Source: Oligoflexus sp. (GTDB taxonomy: Bacteria > Bdellovibrionota_B > Oligoflexia > Oligoflexales > Oligoflexaceae). Taken from it: a DNA stretch of 45,812 bases. The notes under the pieces were generated by a model, which was given only the letters and a program-made list of their open reading frames with translations, did not search any database and was not told the origin of the DNA. The position numbers and the translations under genes were made by a program. The stretch lies in the NCBI RefSeq assembly GCF_035712445.1, contig NZ_DASTAT010000031.1:1-45812 (forward strand), written 5' to 3'. Each line of letters opens with the position of its first letter. Position 1 is the stretch's first letter. Positions 14,914 through 23,132 of this stretch are shown piece by piece.

Positions 14914-16335
14914 TTGGCAACGATAACGAAGAAGGGGGCCGCGAGTGCACCGGCCGGCCAGTTCAATGATGTGGGGGGCAGTTTTCTCGGCCATCCCAAG
15001 GGCCTTTTCGTACTGTTCCTGACTGAGATGTGGGAGCGCATGAGTTACTACGGCATGCGTGCCCTGCTCGTGCTTTACATGGTGGATCACCTCTTTCTAC
15101 GCCCCGATGTGAATACGCAGGTGGTGGGCTTCGCGACGATCAAGGGGATCCTGGAGTCGATCTTCGGAACACTTGAGATTCAACCTCTGGCTTCGCAGAT
15201 CTACGGCCTGTACACAGGTCTGGTGTATGCCACGCCGCTGATTGGTGGCTGGGTGGCGGACCGTTGGCTCGGGCAGTATCGGACGGTGATCGTCGGTGGT
15301 ATCCTCATGACCATCGGTCACTTCCTGATGGCCTTTGAAAACCTCTTCTTCCCCGCGCTCTTTTTCCTGATCATCGGTAACGGCGCCTTCAAGCCGAACA
15401 TCTCGACTCAGGTCGGTGACCTCTACGGCAAGGATGACCCACGCCGTGACGGTGCGTTTACACTTTTTTATATGGGCATCAACCTCGGCGCCTTCCTCTC
15501 GCCGCTCGTGTGCGGAACGCTGGGACAGAAGCTCGGCTGGCACTGGGGCTTCGGCTCCGCGGGCGTGGGCATGATCATCGGCCTGATGGTCTATATCTTC
15601 GGTCAGCGTTTGATCCACGTGCATCCTGATCACGCCGGAGCCAAGCTGCAGAACAAGACCGAAGCGCAGAAAAATGCCAAGAAAGAACCCTTCACGCCTG
15701 CCGAATGGAAAGCCATCTGGGCTCTTATCATCCTCTGCGGACTGAACGTGGTCTTCTGGGCTGTTTATGAACAGCAGGGCAACACCATGCAGCTCTGGGC
15801 TGATAACCAAACCAACTGGAACCTTATGGGCTTCGAAGTGCCCTCGACCTGGTACCAGTCCTTCAACCCGCTCGCGATTCTGATCTTTGCACCGCTGCTC
15901 GGCATCTTCTGGAAAAAGCAGGCGGCCAAGGACAAGGAACCTTCCTCGGTCACGAAAATGGCCATCGGCTGTCTTCTGCTCGCCGCTGCGTTCTGCATCA
16001 TGATCTTTGCCGCTTCGGTGGTGGGTGATGCGCGGGGCTCGGTGCTGTGGCTGGTCATGACCACGATGGTCCTGACGCTCGGTGAACTCTACCTTTCGCC
16101 TGTGGGCCTTTCGCTCGTGACCAAGGTGGCCCCGGCTCGCATCGTTTCGATGATGATGGGCATGTGGTTCCTGTCGAGCTTCCTCGGCAACTATCTGAGC
16201 GGTTACCTCGGCACCTTCTACAGCACCATGTCGAAGGGCAGCTTCTTTACGATGATGGCTGTGCTCGCGGCGATCGCGGCCGTGGCCATGGCAGCCTTCA
16301 ATAAGCCTCTGCGTTCGGCGCTGGGGCACCACTGA
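14914..16335 (+). CDS. dtpT: Proton-dependent oligopeptide transporter (POT/PTR2)
   Basis: This 473-residue inner-membrane protein takes up di- and tripeptides with protons. The family ExxER motif is present in helix 1 (TEMWERMSYYG, Glu38-Glu41-Arg42). The second PTR2 signature lies at about 165-195 (GNGAFKPNISTQVGDLYG then FTLFYMGINLGAF). About 12-14 hydrophobic helices can be counted. A central hydrophilic segment (about 235-270, Lys-rich) is typical between the two bundles. TTG is the start, with GGAGG 7 bases upstream and no nearby ATG. The upstream promoter suggests a single-gene unit. Peptide uptake fits an organism exporting proteases, such as the subtilase and prolyl oligopeptidase in this window. 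Confidence 0.92.
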   Translation: MATITKKGAASAPAGQFNDVGGSFLGHPKGLFVLFLTEMWERMSYYGMRALLVLYMVDHLFLRPDVNTQVVGFATIKGILESIFGTLEIQPLASQIYGLYTGLVYATPLIGGWVADRWLGQYRTVIVGGILMTIGHFLMAFENLFFPALFFLIIGNGAFKPNISTQVGDLYGKDDPRRDGAFTLFYMGINLGAFLSPLVCGTLGQKLGWHWGFGSAGVGMIIGLMVYIFGQRLIHVHPDHAGAKLQNKTEAQKNAKKEPFTPAEWKAIWALIILCGLNVVFWAVYEQQGNTMQLWADNQTNWNLMGFEVPSTWYQSFNPLAILIFAPLLGIFWKKQAAKDKEPSSVTKMAIGCLLLAAAFCIMIFAASVVGDARGSVLWLVMTTMVLTLGELYLSPVGLSLVTKVAPARIVSMMMGMWFLSSFLGNYLSGYLGTFYSTMSKGSFFTMMAVLAAIAAVAMAAFNKPLRSALGHH

Positions 16336-16447
16336 TCGGGTGCGGTGATGGTGTGACAAAGGTGCGGTGAAGTCGGGAATCTCTTCTCTCGACTTTCGCC
16401 GCCCTGACAGCCAGAATAGATGGACAGTTTTTCAAGGAGACCCGCCC

Positions 16448-16840
16448 ATGTCGTTTCCCTGGCGCCATCTGTTTCTGGCTTTATTTTTGACCTCCTGTAC
16501 GCACGTGGAAAGCGGACAGCCGCAGGTGATGCCGTCCCAGACGGGGCAGGCGGCGCCGGAAGCGGATGATGTGGAAAGCCTCGTGCGCCCCAAGCTGTCT
16601 GACTTCAATGCCTGCTACAAGGACGAGCAGCAGCAGAATCCCAAGGCCTTTGGCAAAGTGCTTATGTCCTTCACCATTCAAAAGGATGGTCGGACCAGCG
16701 ATGTGCGTCTGCTCGCGAGCACGCTCAAAAGTCCGAATATGGAAGGCTGCCTTGTCGGCAGGATTGAAGCCTGGCAATTTCCTCCGCCGCGCGATGGTCA
16801 GGAGATCAAGGTTCGCTATCCTTTTTCATTCCAGCCCTAA
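16448..16840 (+). CDS. Lipoprotein with AgmX/PglI (TonB-C-like) domain
   Basis: This 130-residue lipoprotein has a lipobox, LTSC (Cys17), and a short Pro/Gln linker. The C-terminal fold at about 45-128 is the one found in AgmX/PglI proteins of Myxobacteria and relatives. Its pattern is: FNACYKDE, then KVLMSFTIQKDGRTSDVRL, then MEGCLVGRIEAWQFPPP and PFSFQP. The paired cysteines (in ACYK and EGCLV) are typical. The domain resembles the TonB C-terminus, but there is no membrane anchor or Pro-rich periplasm-spanning part, so energy transduction is unlikely for this protein alone. AAGGAG precedes the ATG at 16448. Its role is unknown, perhaps envelope assembly or motility. Confidence 0.8.
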   Translation: MSFPWRHLFLALFLTSCTHVESGQPQVMPSQTGQAAPEADDVESLVRPKLSDFNACYKDEQQQNPKAFGKVLMSFTIQKDGRTSDVRLLASTLKSPNMEGCLVGRIEAWQFPPPRDGQEIKVRYPFSFQP

Positions 16841-17039
16841 GCCTTGACCATGACCGCCTATTCTTCTTGAGCAGGCCAGCTTATCCTTTGCATTATAGGC
16901 ACTTATGGATGGAGCTGGCGGCGAATTCATCATGAATTAGCTCAATCCCTTCCCCTCGTTACACGACTCTTTTGAGAAGCGGGCGCAAATTCCGAAAATA
17001 TTAAGGCAAGCCCGCTGACATCCTAAGAGGAGTGTGACT

Positions 17040-17966
17040 TTGGACTTGATGCAATTGACCCAAAACATTCTGCAGATCGTGGCCCCAGCAACCATAGGCA
17101 TGATCGCTTTTGAGGCCGCCTATAGTTATGCGAAGCGCGATGGCGTTTATGAAATCAAAGACACGATCGCCAGCGTGATCACATCGCTTGGCTATCAGTG
17201 GATCCGAAAAATTTTGCTCGGTGCCGTGTTCGTCAGCGGTTTGGTGTGGGCGCAGAGCCTGAGTCCATTTGAATGGTCGATGACGAGTCCCTGGACCTGG
17301 CTTATGTGTTTCCTGCTCGTGGATTTCTTCTACTACTGGGATCATCGTCTGGGACATGAGCTGAATATTCTGTGGGCCTTTCACAATATTCATCATTCGT
17401 CCGAGAAATTCAATCTGGCCGTCGCCTCGCGCCTGTCGTGGGTCGAGGAAGCCTATCGCTGGATCTTCCTCGCGCTGCTGGCGCTGCTGGGTATTCCCGT
17501 GCCGATGATCGTTCTGATGAAGCTCTTGCACCGTGTTTATCAGGTGCCCGTGCATAGCATGTATATTGGGAAACTGGGCATACTGGAATATGTTCTGGCC
17601 ACACCATCCCAGCATCGCGTGCATCATGGCCGCAACGAACAGTATCTGGATAAAAACTACGGCGGGGCGCTGTGCATCTGGGACCGTTTGTTTGGAACAT
17701 TTGAACCGGAAGTTGAGACCGTGGAATTTGGCCTTGTGAAGCAGATCAATACGACCCATATCATCAAGATTCAAACGATTGGCCCCGAGCGTCTGTGGGC
17801 CGAGCTGCAGCAGCCTGGGACCTTCATGGAAAAAGTTTTGTATCTCTTTAAGAAACCGGGCTCGCCCATGCAGAGCGCGAAGCCCGATCAGGCCGCGAGC
17901 GTCAGTGTTCTGATGCCGCTGCGTGAAGTCTGCGAAGAACCCATGCCGCTGAATGAGTCAGCTTAA
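17040..17966 (+). CDS. Sterol desaturase/fatty acid hydroxylase family membrane enzyme
   Basis: This 308-residue integral membrane di-iron oxygenase has three His clusters that bind the iron: HRLGH (about 102-106), HNIHH (115-119) and HRVHH (192-196). The last is followed by NEQYLDKNYGG and IWDRLFGTF, which are strongly conserved in the family. Four to five membrane helices surround them. Such enzymes hydroxylate or desaturate lipid chains or sterol-like molecules; the substrate cannot be read. The TTG at 17040 is chosen because GAGGAG lies 7 bases before it; a GTG at 17034 would be only 1 base away. It converges on the fatty acid cis/trans isomerase gene, and both act on membrane lipids. Confidence 0.86.
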   Translation: MDLMQLTQNILQIVAPATIGMIAFEAAYSYAKRDGVYEIKDTIASVITSLGYQWIRKILLGAVFVSGLVWAQSLSPFEWSMTSPWTWLMCFLLVDFFYYWDHRLGHELNILWAFHNIHHSSEKFNLAVASRLSWVEEAYRWIFLALLALLGIPVPMIVLMKLLHRVYQVPVHSMYIGKLGILEYVLATPSQHRVHHGRNEQYLDKNYGGALCIWDRLFGTFEPEVETVEFGLVKQINTTHIIKIQTIGPERLWAELQQPGTFMEKVLYLFKKPGSPMQSAKPDQAASVSVLMPLREVCEEPMPLNESA

Positions 17967-17980
17967 GGACGAGGATGGAT

Positions 17981-18009
17981 GGGAGCGGGCCACCGCTCCC
18001 TTTCTTTTT
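17981..18009 (+). terminator. Rho-independent terminator
   Basis: GGGAGCGG (17981-17988) pairs perfectly with CCGCTCCC (17993-18000) and is followed by TTTCTTTTT. It ends the hydroxylase transcript 14 bases after its stop and reaches into the last codons of the convergent gene at 18008. The reverse strand has no T-run after the hairpin. Confidence 0.88.
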
Positions 18010-20449
18010 AAAAAGGCTTGTCTTCGGCATCATAGTACCGCAGATCCAAAAGCCCGGCTTCGCTCGGATCCTCTTCCACAGCTTTTCGCTCCAGCCATTC
18101 TGTGAAGGACCAGACCTTCGGATCATGACGCCGCAGAACAAAGGGCCTTGATTTGAAGCGCAGAAGATCATCTTCCGAATCCAGGGCAGCGATCTCGCGC
18201 AGGAATGCGGCGGCATCTGAAAAGGCCAGATCCACATAAAGATACGGCGTCACACCCATGAAGCCGCGCACTGCGTGCAGACGATCTTTTTCCGGGCGGC
18301 GTGAGGCTTTTTCCAAACCGGGCTCGGAGCGTTTGGTGTAGGCATAACCGCGGTTGACGGTGAGTGAGTAAAGGTGCTTCTGACCCAGGCGTACGTGAAT
18401 GATATTGGGGAGGTAACGGGCAAAGCGCGAACTGTTGAGGCCGTTCTCGCCGGTGAGGGTACGCAGGCCTTGCTCCCACTGCTCAAGATTGGAAATATCG
18501 TCCGGGATACCGCGAGCCAGCTGCGTGAGCGGCCAGTTGTTCAGTTCATCCTTGGTCCCGACGACCTCGGGCCCCATGCGCTGCATCATCGTCTGGGCGA
18601 GGCTGTATTCGGATTCGCCACGATTGTCCCGCGTGTTGCGACCTTTGGCGTAATCCTGAAGCCCCACGAAAATACGGAAAGCCGGTTCGGTCATGCGATT
18701 GCGCAGGGACTGGCGATAGTCTTCATCCGAGAAAAGAGCCGCAAAGAAGTCTTCGGACTCGGTGCGCGTATACATGACCCAATTCCAGGTATCCAGTTTG
18801 TGGAGGCTGCTCGCCCAGTAGCGGAAGCGTGCCGCCTCGTTATAATAAATTCTTTCATGCGCCGCATAGCTGATCAGCTGAACGCTGCGGGGAAAGCCGG
18901 GCAGGCTTTTCTGGGTTCCGGTCAGAACCTCGGCTGTGAACTGATGGCGATAGATCGCGAGCCATGCGTTGGGATTCTTTTCCGCGGCTTCTCCCTTCGG
19001 ATTCCAGTTGTCGCCGAGCCAGATATCATCGAGCGTGATGCCCTCGGGTTTCACGCGACGCAGGGTTCTTTCAAAGGCGCGGCGATAGCGCTGCTCGGCT
19101 AAATCATCGAGGATGGCGGTTTTTTCCTTATAGGCTGGATAAAAGTCACTGTAAGACGCAAGACCCAGCTTGGGATCGAGTACGGACGGATCCTGCTCGG
19201 GTTTCAAAAACCACTTCCAGAAATATTCATCCACGCCGTTGGCGGCTGCCTGGTCAAAGCAGATGGGCCCGCGGGCAATGGCCTGGTTGATGATTTTCGA
19301 TTCCTGGATCATGAAGCGGGCGCGGGCGAGGACAGGAATCGCTTCGAAATAAACAAAGGGATTGATGCTGGTGTAGCCGGGAAGTTTGGTCAAAGGCCCC
19401 TGGGGCCAAGCCTGATCCAGCATGAAGAGCCGTTCAAAGTAGGCCAGCTTATTCAGATTCAGATGCCAGACGGTGTGGGTTTTGGCTTCGATCACGCGGG
19501 CGATTTTTTCCAGGCGATAGTAAACCCTCCCTTCCGTTCCGGGATGATCCATCGGCAGCTCGCTTGTGATTTTGCTGATGGGGTTCGGAGCCGGTGTCGT
19601 GGAGCGCACGATCTGATAGAATTCACCCGGGTTTTCTTCGAGTTCAATATGCGCGAGGAAGGTATGTTCATAGATGTAGCGTGCGACCAGTTGATAGCGC
19701 AGATCATCATGATTGAAGAAATCCTCCCACTTGTGCACCACTGCATTCGGGGCCATGGCCGTGGAGCTGAATGCGCTTCGCTGGGGCTCGCGTAGGAATT
19801 TCTGAGCTTCTGCGCCCGGGCCCTGCGCACCGGCTTTGACCCAGTCCATCAGGGTCAGCAGTTCACTGTCGGGGATAGCGGCAAGACCAAGAGGCATACC
19901 GCCCAGCTGATGTTTGCTGGTGAGGCGGCGAAAGGCAGCGGCCGTGGTGGGGCACTCATACTTCTGCTGCATGTGCTGGCTGGCGAAGGTTCGTGCTTCG
20001 GGAAAGGCGAGCCTGGTGTTGCGTTCGCGGCCCAGTTCGAGCGCGAGGAAAAGCAGGGAGTCCTCGGCGGCCTCGCCGTTTTCAGGATCAGGAAGCACGG
20101 ATGTGAAGCCGAGCTTTCGCCACTGTTCCACGGACCAGTTGTGGGAAAGCCGGGTATCCGGTGTTCCAAAGGTCACCGACTTATAGGGATCCACATTCAG
20201 CATGCCGCGCGCCAGCCCTTCGTAGGAGGTCATATTCAGTTGGCAGGGACCATTCGTACAGGAGTGACAGCCGATGCAGTATCGGGCGAGGATGGGCTGG
20301 ATGCGATCGGTGTAATCATCCTTGGCTTCCAAAAAGCGATTGCCAGCCCGGTAGAGGGACAGGTGCTCGGCATAAGGCTGAGACTGGGCTGCGGCCGGTT
20401 CGATCAGAAGCAAAAGCCAAAACCACAGAACTCGATAAAGGGTTTTCAT
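18008..20449 (-). CDS. cti: Periplasmic fatty acid cis/trans isomerase (haem c)
   Basis: This 813-residue enzyme converts cis-unsaturated fatty acids of membrane phospholipids to trans, which stiffens the membrane within minutes of solvent or heat stress. A signal peptide (AAA at about 19-21) is followed by the haem c motif CIGCH (Cys58, Cys61, His62). The rest of the family signature, CTNGPCQLNMTSYEGLARG, comes next. The long C-terminal part keeps family stretches such as NWVMYTRTESEDF and LPNIIHVRLG. The length is close to Pseudomonas Cti (about 760-770). The ATG at 20449 has GGGAGG upstream and starts a proper signal peptide; a start 42 bases upstream does not. The quinone oxidoreductase gene lies 198 bases upstream on the same strand. 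Whether they share a transcript is unclear. Confidence 0.93.
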   Translation of the reverse strand: MKTLYRVLWFWLLLLIEPAAAQSQPYAEHLSLYRAGNRFLEAKDDYTDRIQPILARYCIGCHSCTNGPCQLNMTSYEGLARGMLNVDPYKSVTFGTPDTRLSHNWSVEQWRKLGFTSVLPDPENGEAAEDSLLFLALELGRERNTRLAFPEARTFASQHMQQKYECPTTAAAFRRLTSKHQLGGMPLGLAAIPDSELLTLMDWVKAGAQGPGAEAQKFLREPQRSAFSSTAMAPNAVVHKWEDFFNHDDLRYQLVARYIYEHTFLAHIELEENPGEFYQIVRSTTPAPNPISKITSELPMDHPGTEGRVYYRLEKIARVIEAKTHTVWHLNLNKLAYFERLFMLDQAWPQGPLTKLPGYTSINPFVYFEAIPVLARARFMIQESKIINQAIARGPICFDQAAANGVDEYFWKWFLKPEQDPSVLDPKLGLASYSDFYPAYKEKTAILDDLAEQRYRRAFERTLRRVKPEGITLDDIWLGDNWNPKGEAAEKNPNAWLAIYRHQFTAEVLTGTQKSLPGFPRSVQLISYAAHERIYYNEAARFRYWASSLHKLDTWNWVMYTRTESEDFFAALFSDEDYRQSLRNRMTEPAFRIFVGLQDYAKGRNTRDNRGESEYSLAQTMMQRMGPEVVGTKDELNNWPLTQLARGIPDDISNLEQWEQGLRTLTGENGLNSSRFARYLPNIIHVRLGQKHLYSLTVNRGYAYTKRSEPGLEKASRRPEKDRLHAVRGFMGVTPYLYVDLAFSDAAAFLREIAALDSEDDLLRFKSRPFVLRRHDPKVWSFTEWLERKAVEEDPSEAGLLDLRYYDAEDKPF

Positions 20450-20647
20450 AAGCCTCCCTGATGGATAGATACGCGTTGTAAAGCTTGCCATTCCTTGTGT
20501 TCATGGCTTGATACGCGTCCTGGGCGAGGAGAGGAAGAGAAAAAAAGAGACGTATCAGGACTTTTCCCAGTGCGCCCCGACTTGATCGTATGAAGTTTCG
20601 CGAGCTTGCAGCGCTGCGCTGGGAAAAGGCTTGAGGCAGGAAATCGC

Positions 20648-21634
20648 TTACACTGTAAGTTGAGGGACGATCACGGCCTTGCCTGTGATCTGACGCGTGT
20701 ACACGGCTTCAAGAGCTGCGCTCGCATGCTGCAGATCGAAACTTTTGGAAACCAAAGGTTTGATCGCGCCCTGCGCCAGCCACTGAAGCAGTTGATTCAT
20801 CTCCGCCATGGCCTCGCGGGGTTGGCGTTTCATGAACTCTCCCCAGAAAACGCCCACGATCGAACAGCCTTTGAGCAGCGCCAGATTCAGAGGGATTTTA
20901 GGAATATCGCCGGCGGCAAAACCAATGACGAGGTAACGGCCGCCCCAACCGGTCGAACGCAAAGCTGCTTCCGTGTATGTTCCGCCAACGGGATCGCAGA
21001 CCACGTCCACGCCCTTGTCACCCGTGATGTCTTTCAAACGAGCCCGCAGGTCCTCGCGTGAATAATCAATGAGGTGATCCGCACCACGACTCTGCGCCGC
21101 TTCGAGTTTATCCGCAGACGATGCGGCCGCGATCACGGTCGCGCCCATCAGTTTACCCAGCTCGACCGCAGCGAGCCCAATGCCACCACCAGCGCCCAGC
21201 ACGAGGAGGGTTTCACCCTTTTGCAGCTGCGCACGATCCTTTAGAGCATGGAGACAGGTTCCATAGGTCATAGGCATCGCTGCAGCGGTCGCCCAATCCT
21301 GGTCCGGTGGCAAAGGAATAACCTGCGTTTCATGCGCAAGGATTTCTTCCGCGAACGCGCCTGATGGCATCACGACGAGAACAGCCATGCCTTCTTTCAG
21401 GCGACTGACGCCCGGGCCGAGGGCCGTGATCACGCCCGAACATTCCGAGCCTGGGATGAAGGGGAGGGTGGGTTTGAATTGATATTTACCCTGGACGATG
21501 AGGGCATCGGGAAAATTCACCGACGCCGCTTTCACGGAGATAAGGACCTGGCCCTTTTCCGGAGTCGGACGCGGACGATCTTCCACAGTCAGATGATCGA
21601 GGGATTGGAATTCACGACAAACCAAAGCTTTCAT
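20648..21634 (-). CDS. NADPH:quinone oxidoreductase-like protein (MDR superfamily)
   Basis: This 328-residue cytoplasmic protein is of the zeta-crystallin/QorA group. The N-terminal GroES-like fold is at about 1-120 (SVNFPDALIVQGKY, PGSECSGVI). A nucleotide-binding fold follows with GAGGGIGLAAVELGKLMGA at about 147-165, Y-S-R at about 190 and VCDPVGG. The catalytic and structural zinc cysteines of alcohol dehydrogenases are absent, as expected for quinone reductases. The ATG at 21634 has GAGG 8 bases upstream; the frame extends 63 bases further without a site. Physiological substrate unknown; reduction of quinones or enoyl compounds is typical of the family. Confidence 0.88.
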   Translation of the reverse strand: MKALVCREFQSLDHLTVEDRPRPTPEKGQVLISVKAASVNFPDALIVQGKYQFKPTLPFIPGSECSGVITALGPGVSRLKEGMAVLVVMPSGAFAEEILAHETQVIPLPPDQDWATAAAMPMTYGTCLHALKDRAQLQKGETLLVLGAGGGIGLAAVELGKLMGATVIAAASSADKLEAAQSRGADHLIDYSREDLRARLKDITGDKGVDVVCDPVGGTYTEAALRSTGWGGRYLVIGFAAGDIPKIPLNLALLKGCSIVGVFWGEFMKRQPREAMAEMNQLLQWLAQGAIKPLVSKSFDLQHASAALEAVYTRQITGKAVIVPQLTV

Positions 21635-21987
21635 GCGGTCATCCTCTTTGAAATTTCCCCGGAGCATAGTGCGGAAACCGATGATTTTGCAAATCATATT
21701 CGCGAATTACTGGTTGATATTATTGATGAAAATGGGATGTAGTCAGAATCGGTGAGGGGTTTTTGCAAGTGCCGGCCAAATTCCGAAAAACGATGGTCAG
21801 GAGTTTTAGGGGCTTACACAGAAAAGTTTGCAAAAAGACCTGCCGTACTATTCAGAAAAATGGTTTTCTATCTGTGATAACAGGAAGATAAAATTTTTGC
21901 TTAATTGCAAAAAGAGACCGCCGATAAGTCTTTTGTAGGTTGTGATGGGAGGTGCCCATCGGTCTGAAACCCTCTTGGAGACTTCGC
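21635..21987. other. Divergent intergenic region with two inverted repeats
   Basis: This 353-base region carries the promoters of the quinone reductase (minus) and of the lipoprotein at 21988 (plus). TTTTTGC-TTAATT-GCAAAAA (21894-21913) is an inverted repeat with perfect 7-bp arms. GATGGG/CCCATC (21944-21960) could form a small hairpin just upstream of the ribosome site TTGGAG. No -35/-10 pair convinces me, and I see no gene. Confidence 0.5.
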
Positions 21988-23058
21988 ATGAAAAAGTTTA
22001 CTTTCGCTCCTGTTTGTGTGGTTCTCGCGGCTTCCCTTTTTGTCGGCTGTGGTGCCAAGGATGAACGCGTGGCCCCATCCTCGGGCCTTGCCAGCGATGA
22101 TGCGCAGAGTGAAGCAGCCGTGGCGGCGAGTTTCGGTGAAGCGATGGACAGCATGAGCGACACCAATATGTCGAGTAACTCGGGGACAGCCATGGCCCTG
22201 GAAAACGGCCTGGGTGTTGAGGTGCAGATCACCATGGACCGCAGCTGCGCGGCGTCGGATGATAAAGCCGTCGTGACGATAACGCGGGATAAGGAAATGA
22301 GCTGGAAACGTTCCAATGCGCGTATATCTGTGAGCGCTTCGGCCAGTATTGAAAATGATATCGTGCGCACCTGGTCGCTGGACGGTGGATCGGTCGGCTG
22401 CGAACTGAATAATAAGGTGGCGGCGATTGATTTCGAAGCGGATCTGACCGGCTATGAACTGGATGTTTCCATCAAGCGCAACGCCACCCGCAGTCTGGAA
22501 AAAACCGTCGCCCGGACCCGGGAAACCACAAAGCGGTCCTTGACCAGTGCTGTGGACGGCACCCGCCATGCGAAGTGGCTGTCCCAGGAAACCAATGACG
22601 ACGGCAGCATCAGCCGCAGCAAAAGCATCAGCTTCAGCGTCAGCCGCACGGACAACTTCGTGGCGAAGGATGGCAGCGTGAAGGATCTGGCTCTGAGGGT
22701 GGAAACCAAGGAGGATCTGCAGGTGACCACGACCTGGGATAATCTTGCCCACGATCGCCAGCTTCTGTCGAAGCTGATCAGCTCGGGTGTGGTGAAGGCT
22801 TCGAAAGCTGCCGATAGTTATGTGGAAGCCAGCTTCAATAAACTTCTGATGAAGTTTGATGCCAAGGCCTGCTCGGTTTACTCAGGCAGCATGGAAGCCC
22901 GCATCTATGCGGAAGGTTCCACCGAGGCTGCGAAGATTTATATGCTGACGGCTGTTGAAGGCAGTATCACGGTCAAGGATGTGACCGATCCTGCGAATCC
23001 CAAAGATGTGGAAGACTTTGAATACTCGCCCTGTGATCTTAAGGATTTTAATTACTGA
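21988..23058 (+). CDS. Lipoprotein of unknown function, 356 residues
   Basis: A signal peptide with lipobox FVGC (Cys21) begins at the ATG 21988, which has TTGGAGA at good spacing; an in-frame ATG 36 bases upstream lacks a signal peptide. The mature part is Ser/Asp/Ala-rich, with three spaced single cysteines (near RSCAAS, GCELNN and KACSVY) and alternating polar/hydrophobic stretches. That pattern suggests beta-sheet, perhaps a periplasmic beta-sandwich. There is no catalytic motif that I recognise. Many KS/RS/SR dipeptides occur at about 175-230. It is ended by its own terminator and divergent from the quinone reductase. Function unknown. Confidence 0.78.
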   Translation: MKKFTFAPVCVVLAASLFVGCGAKDERVAPSSGLASDDAQSEAAVAASFGEAMDSMSDTNMSSNSGTAMALENGLGVEVQITMDRSCAASDDKAVVTITRDKEMSWKRSNARISVSASASIENDIVRTWSLDGGSVGCELNNKVAAIDFEADLTGYELDVSIKRNATRSLEKTVARTRETTKRSLTSAVDGTRHAKWLSQETNDDGSISRSKSISFSVSRTDNFVAKDGSVKDLALRVETKEDLQVTTTWDNLAHDRQLLSKLISSGVVKASKAADSYVEASFNKLLMKFDAKACSVYSGSMEARIYAEGSTEAAKIYMLTAVEGSITVKDVTDPANPKDVEDFEYSPCDLKDFNY

Positions 23059-23099
23059 GCGAGGACGGGATCGAGTCCTCAGTGAACTGGTTGTCAGGG

Positions 23100-23130
23100 G
23101 AGCGAGGGCTAAGAACCCCCGCTCTTTTTT
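23100..23130 (+). terminator. Rho-independent terminator
   Basis: AGCGAGGG pairs with CCCCCGCT (one mismatch) around a CTAAGAA loop, followed by a CTTTTTT run. It lies 42 bases after the lipoprotein stop and just before the convergent peptidase gene ends at 23133. Confidence 0.75.
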
Positions 23131-23132
23131 CT

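Noticed and set aside
15097..16359. 420-codon minus-strand frame opposite the peptide transporter
   Set aside because: The His/Arg/Glu-rich product is typical of antisense shadow of a membrane protein. The plus-strand POT gene is certain.
21479..21742. 87-codon plus-strand frame ending in an amphipathic segment
   Set aside because: Most of it is antisense to the quinone reductase and no ribosome site is present, despite the helix-like end.
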